DNA from: Adiantum capillus-veneris
Lineage: Eukaryota; Streptophyta; Polypodiopsida; Polypodiales; Pteridaceae
Length of the DNA: 64,000 nucleotides
NCBI GenBank assembly: GCA_014529385.2
Contig: CM043971.1
Span: forward strand, 32,071,209 to 32,135,208
Direction of reading: 5' to 3'
Part shown: piece after piece, positions 57,301 through 64,000 of the stretch
Layout: the number at the start of each line of letters is the position of its first letter
Position numbering within the stretch: the stretch's first letter is position 1
Made by a program: the position numbers and the translations under genes
Notes under the pieces: generated by a model
Databases searched by the model: none
What the model was told of the DNA's origin: nothing
What the model saw: the letters and a program-made list of their open reading frames with translations, nothing else

Positions 57301-58302
57301 CAGCCATGGTAAATGCTGCACCTGATGTGAAAACTGCCTGAAAATAGGAGAAACGAGTGAGAACAACACGTGCTATATAGCACAAACCGTAGAAGACTGT
57401 AAGGCACCTGTTATGCAGAAAACAACACTGACAAAAATTTTGCACAAAATGACGAAATTGCCTGTGTAGATCTTCTTGTAGTGGAAACGGAGGCCGAAAT
57501 GAGCCCGAATAAAAAATATGAGCAGAGTGAGCTCTACGAGCACACCCGAAATGTTTGTCAACCTGGGAACGCTCGCGAAACCTCACTGTAATCGGAGAAA
57601 GTGAGCAGGCGTGTGTTGGAGCAGCTGGCGACTAAGCCCGGGAGGACGTAACCTGCTCTGATACCAATTGTTGGAATTAGGGTTGTCCTCAGCAGCAAAC
57701 ATCTTGAAGACATCTGTGTTGTTGTCAGCCATGGTAAATGCTGCACCTGATGTGAAAACTGCCCGAAAATAGGAGAAAACGGAGCGAGAACAACACATGC
57801 TATATAGCACAAACCGTAGAAGACTGTAAGGCACCTGTTATGCAGAAAACAACACTGACAAAATTGCCTGTGCAGACCTGCCTGTAGTGGAAACGGAGGC
57901 CGAAATGAGCTCGAATCAAAAATTTGAGCAGACTGAGCTCTATGAGCACACCCAAAATGTTTGTCGACTTGGGAACGCTCGTGAAACCTCACCGTAACCG
58001 GAGAAAGTGAGCAGGCGTGTGTTGGAGCAGCGGGCGACTAAGCCCAGGAGGACGTAACCTGCTCTGATACCAATTGTTGGAATTAGGGTTGCAGAGAAAT
58101 GCACACACCTTGGAGAAGACAAAGGAAGCTCAAGGCACACAATAGAGAGTGTGTTACTTAGTGTGCAATGGAAAGATGGATAGCCCTAGAGTGATGGGCG
58201 TATATACAATCCAAGGGGGGGGAAAACCTCCTAAAGAGGGAAAATATGCCTTGGCGGTCCTAGTGTGTTCAGACACATCACTACCACGCGTATATGGTAA
58301 CA
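57301..58302 (-). mobile_element. Element I (minus copy): duplicated copia leader plus LTR
   Basis: LTR 58075-58302 (228 bp, plus strand TGTTGGAATTAGGG...ATGGTAACA), adjacent primer-site complement GCTCTGATACCA at 58061-58072, then a leader of about 350 bp. A second primer site (57655-57666) with only the first 17 bases of LTR and a second leader follow. In the lower unit the gag start (MADNNTDVFKMFAAED, ATG at 57732) runs directly into LTR-end sequence. No pol is attached. Confidence 0.78.
58075..58302 (-). repeat. Element I LTR, minus copy
   Basis: Pairs in inverse orientation with 61992-62218. Confidence 0.85.
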
Positions 58303-58899
58303 AGTCAAAGATCCCTCTGAATTTTATTAAATCTACTAAAGAATCCATGGAAGTGCAAAATTTACCAAAAAACAAGAATACAAATTTCTCATTTGTAGTG
58401 CATAACTTTCAATTTGAGCATGTAAGTCCTCTTTAAAGCATAAAGAGAAATGTTGAAGAATAGTAGGGCTAATACTCCACCAGTCTAGACCTTACAAATA
58501 TGATTTTGAGAGGTATGTATTCAAAAAAGTAGAAATTGGCCAAAAATAGCACATGTTTTTGGGCTCAGTTTAGGTTGAGAAATGTTTTTCGAGATTAAGG
58601 TTATAGGTGAAATTAGTACCTTAAAAAGAATGTTAAGGTTTTTTTGGCTCATAAGACAACTTTATGGATATAGAGAAGCTAAACATATCCACCTATCAAA
58701 ACCCACAATACTCATATTCTTGTATAAGGAAAGTATAGTTTTTTGCCCAAAACCTTTGAGAATAGTATTCCATGTGTGTTACATGAATGTTAAATATAGT
58801 ATGACCTATGTGTGTGTGTGTGTGTGCGCGCACATGCATAAGGTATGATTTTTCTTGCTTGCCACGTTCACTCGTTTAGGAAGTTCTAGTTGCTGAGTC
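58303..58899. other. Unassigned sequence
   Basis: No gene is recognised. Short (GT)n at 58809-58826. Confidence 0.4.
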
Positions 58900-59955
58900 T
58901 AGTTGAACCATTCTCGTACAATTGGACCAGCTCATATGGTCCCACCTAGCTCACGGTGAGGTTTTTCTTCTTTCCATTCAATTTCCCAGGGAACCATAGC
59001 ACCAAGTCCCCTTCCTCAAACCTTCTCTTTTATCATCGTAACCTTTCATTTGCTTTTGGGCTACTTCTAGCTCCCGTAGCGCTCTTTGATGCTACTCGTC
59101 CACCTTTTCTGGCTCTAGCAGCCTACTCTGAAGATATTCTTTTGGATTGAGTTGATGTTGGGCTGCCATACATAGTGTTGGGATGGTGAACTCAAATGGC
59201 ATAATGTCCTCTTGACCAAATGCAAGGCGAATGAGTGTCTGCCTGATCGTGACTTTAAATGCTGTCCTGTATGCCCATAATGCTGAGTATAAATGCATAT
59301 CCTAGGATCCTTGCACCATTTGTGCCATTTTGGTCAGCATGCCCTTCGGTGTTTTGTTGGTGCTTTTTGCTTGACCATTGCACCTTAAGTAGTAGTTGGT
59401 TGATTTCTGATGTTTGATGCAACACACCTCTGTTAGAGCCTCTACCTTTTCATTCAAGAAGCAAGTACCCTAGTCATTAACTAATTCTAGCGGACAACCA
59501 TACCTAGTAATGATATGTTCATAAAGAATACTAGTTGTCTTATTTGTTTTGTTATTCTTTCTTGGTCAAGACATACATAGGTGCTGCCAATTCTGCTAAG
59601 TTCTCTACGAATCTTGGACAAGGCAAACATAGGTGCTAGCAATTTTGATAATTTTTCTATGAATCTTCTATAGAAGTTGACATATTCCAGGAAGCTTGCA
59701 ATTTCATTTGCACTAGTGGGTGGTAATGCTTCCTTGATTGCTTTGATATTATCTTCTACCATTTCAATCCCTCTCTTTGACACTGCATGTCCCTATAGCA
59801 TTCCCCTGTATGCTCCAAACACACACTTGTATGGATTTAGGAAACCATCTTTTCCCAACATCGTTCAAAACATGAGTCGCAAACATTCCAAATGTTGATT
59901 CATGCTTGAATACACTGTGAAGTCATCAACAAGAGACATAAAGTCCACCACTTGT
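58900..59955 (-). pseudogene. pol: Element J: gypsy pol relic, RT joined to integrase
   Basis: Upper part (59955-59487): MSLVDDFTVYSSMNQHLECL (VDD catalytic motif), VFGAYRGML, VSKRGIEMVEDNIKAIKEAL-like, and NFYRRFIEKLSKLLAPMFAL, the end of a gypsy reverse transcriptase. Lower part (59486-58900): ITRYGCPLELVND, SALWAYRTAFKVTIRQT, LAFGQEDIMPFEF, then RALRELEVAQKQMKGYDDKR, the integrase core and C-terminus. RNase H and the integrase zinc domain between them are gone. No chromodomain is seen, and motifs resemble the Tat/Athila branch, which fits the tRNA-Asp-type primer site at 61425. Confidence 0.75.
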
Positions 59956-60080
59956 TCAAACTCAGCAACAAACATCTTGAACACATCCTGCAGTTGATGT
60001 GAAAACTGCCTGAAAGAGAAGAAACAAAGCGAGACTAGCACATGCTATATAGCACAACCAAAGAAGGATGTAAGGGACGT
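59956..60080 (-). mobile_element. Decayed element I leader fragment
   Basis: AACAAACATCTTGAA, GATGTGAAAACTGCCTGAAA and ATGCTATATAGCACAA match the I leader at 57700-57810. It joins directly to the J reverse transcriptase at about 59955. Confidence 0.65.
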
Positions 60081-61423
60081 GAACTTCACAAATAGTATCC
60101 TGAGTACTTTTTTGAAGTGATCTAGTAATTGTTTATTGACTCTACTATCTTATTTTCTGCAATTCCAATGTCCAATTCTTCAACCTCATCTCAAGTCACT
60201 TTTCCCTCCGCATCGGCTTGGTGCCTTCTTTGTCTTGCCTAAAGTGTGCTCGAAATTGTTTGGCAGATACAGTTGACAGACGCCCTCCTAGCTGACCAAA
60301 CCTTGTACAAGCCATTTTTGATGTAATTCATCCTATTTTTCTCGGAAAGCCTTATAATTGAGTCCATGTAATTATGACCCAAAAGCTATACAATCATATT
60401 TTGTCAAGAGTCCAGAGCCATATGAGCCGACCATTGGCCATTTTGAAAAGCCCTAGGTATATAAGTTGTTGACCCATGGGTGAACGGTACGTCATAACTC
60501 AATTTTCGTACCAAAGTCATTTTTTGAGAGTTATGAAATGATGTGGATTATGGTTAAAAACATCATTTGTAATGAGTAGCTATTCTAGTTTCAGAAGCCG
60601 TGGTACGATAGCACTTCCAGATTGTAAATACAAAGCCCTTTGACCCATTGAACTCTATTTTTGGTTTAACCTATGGTAGCCTTAGTATGTAAGGTACCTA
60701 GGTCATTTTGTAAATAGAACTTTGATTTTAATCAAGGTTTTGTGCTTCCATCGACTGTGTGTGAGAGAGAAAGGGAGAGAACGCGAGCTTCATCCTGTCG
60801 CTACTCCCTACTTGCTCATCACATTGGAGATACGACTGCACCATTGCGATAGGCTTGGGGAGAGTTACGCAACAACGCCAAGCATTCCATGCAAAATGGA
60901 GCACACGTGCTAACACATCTACAAGCTATTTGTGGTCGTAGATGTATCAAACAATGTTTGTTTTGTGCATGCAAGTAATCGTTTTAGAATTGTGGTGACA
61001 TAAGCTACACATATATACTCATAGATTTCAATTTTGGACACTTTCTATATTCTACTCTGTCTTCATACGCGTTTATAGCAGATGGGGTTTGGAGTGAGGA
61101 TTTTGAGTGTAGAGGCGTTGGGGCACGTGTCTCCTAGTGAGGGGATGGTGTTCCTTAAGTTTCATACGATTCTGGTATGATTTGATGATTTTCCTTACGT
61201 TTGTGTGTATGTAGGTTGGGAGGTGTAGTAGAGAGCAGTGAGATTCTTGATTTTGGTTTAGTTGGCCTTGCAGAGTGTTGTATGTGTGGGATGGTCTCAG
61301 CCTGACAAGCTATAAAGATTGCCTTTGTGCACCTATCATGTTATTTGTGTCCTCAATTGACATTATGTTGATCTAGGTAGTGTTGCATGCACTTTATAGG
61401 TGGTGTGATTCACTACCACAACA
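60081..61423 (+). other. Unassigned, ending as a probable Tat/Athila-type LTR
   Basis: The right end ACTACCACAACA followed by a tRNA-Asp-type primer site marks the end of an LTR. Its start could not be fixed. A TATATAAG word at 60455 might be its promoter. Confidence 0.45.
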
Positions 61424-61424
61424 T

Positions 61425-61444
61425 TGGTGCCGTTGCCGAGGACA
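61425..61444 (+). other. Primer-binding site, tRNA-Asp type
   Basis: TGGTGCCGTTGCCGAGGACA resembles the TGGCGCCGTTGCCGGGGA primer site of Tat/Athila gypsy elements, here with two or three transitions, one base after an LTR-like ACA end. Confidence 0.7.
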
Positions 61445-61991
61445 CAAGGGCTTAAGTAGGTAATCCTACTAACACTCTTGTGATGGTTTCTTGCTTTAGT
61501 TTCGACTAAAGTGAGCATTTTTCTTAAGTAGATCCGAAAGAGGATATTCTGAGATCAAGTGGATAGCCAGGAAGCATGTGTCTTGCTGAGGGTTTGCACT
61601 AGATAGATTTAGTTAAGATTTGTAGTATTACTTGTAGATTAGAGTAGTTGTTGGTGGTCAAGTGATTTGTGAGGTGATAAAAGCGTTTGCCAGTCCGTAT
61701 GTGGCAATGAAGCATTTTTCTATTCACAATTGCAAAACTCCATATGATGAATAGGAGTAGCTTTAGGTAAGTAATTTGATTCTGATCTAGAGTAATTCAT
61801 CATTGATTTATTTGCCAAAGTGCTTGTTTGCATTTAAAATCACAAAAAAGTTTGATTTTGATGGTAAAAATGCAATAAACAGGTTTTTGTTGACATTTTT
61901 TCATGATTGATTGATTCTTGCATATAAGAGGGCATTTGCAAGAGTTCTGTGAAGAAAATTTGAAATTCTGCAAACTTGGACATCATATGCG
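61445..61991. other. Probable leader of the Tat/Athila-type element
   Basis: Follows the primer site, with no open frame of note, and is interrupted at 61992 by element I. Confidence 0.4.
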
Positions 61992-62445
61992 TGTTACCAT
62001 ATACATGTGGTAGTGATGTGTGTGAACACACTAGGATCACCGGGGAACTTTTTCCCTCTTTAGGAGGTTTTTTCCCTCGTGCATTGTATATACCCCCATC
62101 ACTCTAGGGCTATCTATCTTTCCATTGCACACTGAGTAAAACACTCTTAGTTGTGTGCCTTGAGCTTCCTTCGTCTTCTCCAAGCTGTGTGTGTTTTCTT
62201 GCAACCCTACTTCCAACAATTGGTATCAGAGCCAGTTGCATCCTCTTGGACTTAGTCGCTAGTATCTCCAGCACACGCCTGCTCACTTTCTCCAATTTTT
62301 GTGAGCTTTGGTGAGTGTTTGCAACTCATTTTGGCCTCCATTTCCACTACAGCCAGGTATGCACATGCAATTTTATCATTTTGTGTAGAATTTTTATCTG
62401 CACAATTATTGCATAACAGGTCCCATATAGTCTGCTGCGGGAAAA
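61992..62445 (+). mobile_element. Element I (plus copy): LTR, primer site and leader
   Basis: LTR 61992-62218 (TGTTACCATATACATG...CTTCCAACA), initiator Met primer site TGGTATCAGAGCC at 62221-62233, then leader sequence matching the reverse complement of 57350-58060 up to about 62445. No gag or pol follows. Confidence 0.82.
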
Positions 62446-64000
62446 GTACTATGGGAAAAGCATCAATAGCTCCGCCTCTTTAACTTGGGGCAAAAGCATT
62501 GATTCTTTCTTTCTACTATCTCATTATTATCTCACACCCTAGCTAGATCCTATATCTAAGGTAACTTCCAATATATATATTCTATGTATTTTTCATATTT
62601 TTCTTATATTTCTTTTTACATAGCTACTAGGAAGGAATCAAATCCTAGTGGGACACTAGGTGGCATGATTTTCAAAGATACACCTATTTTAATGCATTAT
62701 TGCAAGCATGATTACAAAAATTTATCAAGGAGCAATGTCATGCTTTCATATAGCATGATGTGTCCATTGGAATGAAATAAAAGTCTAGGCTAAGGGGACC
62801 ACAAGAAGACTTTTGCTGCCAAAACTGTATCCTATTTTGATGATTTTTTAACACAACGTTCCAATCCAAATTGGAAAAAGTATATAAAATGGGAGTCATA
62901 GCTAATGAGTGGAATTTTTTGTCCATATTTTTATTTTTTTATTTGGAGCCACGTTCAAGGATATGATCAAAATATTGGACCCCAGTCTGCCCACATCATG
63001 TAGGGATAGCTCATTTGAAAATTTGCCAGTTCCTGTTCACACTGGCTCTTCTCCTTCTTGTGTAAACCCTTGGGGGTTCCCTTCACCTATAAAAGGGGAC
63101 CTATTATTCCTTGAAAAACATTCAAGCCATTGATGAGAGGAATTCATGAGGAAGTGAGAGTAGAAATGTCTAATTGTACTTAGCCATAAACATAAGCTTA
63201 GCTAAGCCTACACTTACTCCTAGAGGAAGACTAGACATTCTTGTAAGATATCCTTAGAAGATAAGCTCTAATCAAAGAAGGACTTGAACTTGGTACATCA
63301 ATCAAAGCTTGAAGTATTCCATCTTCTTCTCTCTCCATAAAAAACGGTGAATAACTCCCGAAGGGTTTGTCAGGTAAGATGTGTTCTACTTTCATATTTT
63401 GTTGATTTCTTGTTGTTTTCTTTTTCACCTCTAATCCAATATATATCTCTAATATCATCTCCCTCTCTAACCAAACCTATCTCTCTCACTCTTAGAAATT
63501 CATTCTCTCTACAAATTCTAGGTTCTCCTTGCTACAAGTACATCTCTCCGTGCAGTATCCTTATTGCCTACGAGTAAGAATAGGGCTTGGGAGGGAAATT
63601 CTCTTCTCGTCTCTTCTCTCATATTTATATTTTTCACATACTAGAGTTATCTTAGATGAATAATACATATGATAAATTTCTATCGCTTCCACTCTGTGCG
63701 ATCTATTAGAATTAACGTATGGCTGTAAAATACACTTTCAACAACGTATAGTGTTTCTCTTTGGCCCAAAAAAGCTCAATGAAATACTTCTTTCACCGGA
63801 TCCCATCATACTACCTCTTATAGACTATAACTTTTCTTTTGACGTAAGTGTAGTTATCTTGCTATGAACCAAGAGGATTTGTACACACAATCACTCCCAA
63901 TCACTAGACAAAACATATATATTATGGTAAGCACAAAACTACAATTCCAAAGAACAGTTCGTAGCCTGTTTGGTCGATAAAGATTCAACGCCATTACCTC
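62446..64000. other. Unassigned right edge
   Basis: No gene or TE domain is recognised beyond the promoter-like site at 63088. Confidence 0.4.
63088..63098 (+). promoter_or_regulatory. TATA-box-like site
   Basis: TATAAAAGGGG with pyrimidine-rich sequence before it, followed after about 30 bp by a possible start region and a stretch without open frames. It could belong to an LTR or to a gene continuing beyond the window. Confidence 0.35.

Overview
The window is nuclear DNA from a land plant with a large, retrotransposon-rich genome. Evidence: a plant-type phosducin-like gene with GT-AG introns, Ty3/gypsy elements with chromodomain remnants, Ty1/copia elements primed by initiator tRNA-Met, LINE and SINE insertions with long target duplications, and many long (CT/GA)n microsatellites. 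A seed-free vascular plant such as a fern is possible, but the sequence alone does not settle the species.

One host gene is clear. On the minus strand, three phase-compatible exons (27463-27707, 5328-5471, 5021-5229) encode the first 199 or so residues of a PDCL3/VIAF-type phosducin-like protein, a thioredoxin-fold cofactor of the CCT chaperonin. The last exon (about 30 residues) is not visible and probably lies left of the window. Intron 1 is 21,991 bp, and about nine tenths of it is nested retrotransposons.

The nest inside intron 1 can be resolved base by base. Element C (minus; only its 3' end survives) carries in its LTR a related element A (plus, 6545-21484, target duplication TTTTG). 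Element B (minus chromovirus, 12624-21314, target duplication CCTTC) sits inside A's own 3' LTR. A has gag and protease but no reverse transcriptase, and its gag is split by a 0.4-kb terminal-inverted-repeat element. Right of C lies a chromovirus pol relic D (plus, 23056 to about 26574), joined to C at an abrupt breakpoint.

Left of exon 3 (1-5020) are LINE relics, among them an L1-type ORF1 (coiled coil plus RRM) followed by only about 200 bp of 3' sequence and a (CT)n tail, with no ORF2.

Right of the gene (27.9-64 kb) I see no convincing host exon. The region is layered TE debris: a gag-protease relic F (33.1-34.0 kb); an LTR pair G without coding capacity (35.0-40.1 kb) holding a 5'-truncated LINE; a degenerate minus-strand chromovirus E (40.3-49.2 kb) with a SINE in one LTR; a minus-strand copia element H (49.6-53.7 kb); unassigned AT-rich DNA with a diverged tandem duplication (54.2-55.2 kb); duplicated copia leader/LTR pieces I in both orientations (57.3-58.3 and 62.0-62.4 kb); a gypsy pol relic J (58.9-59.95 kb); and an LTR end with a tRNA-Asp-type primer site (61.4 kb).
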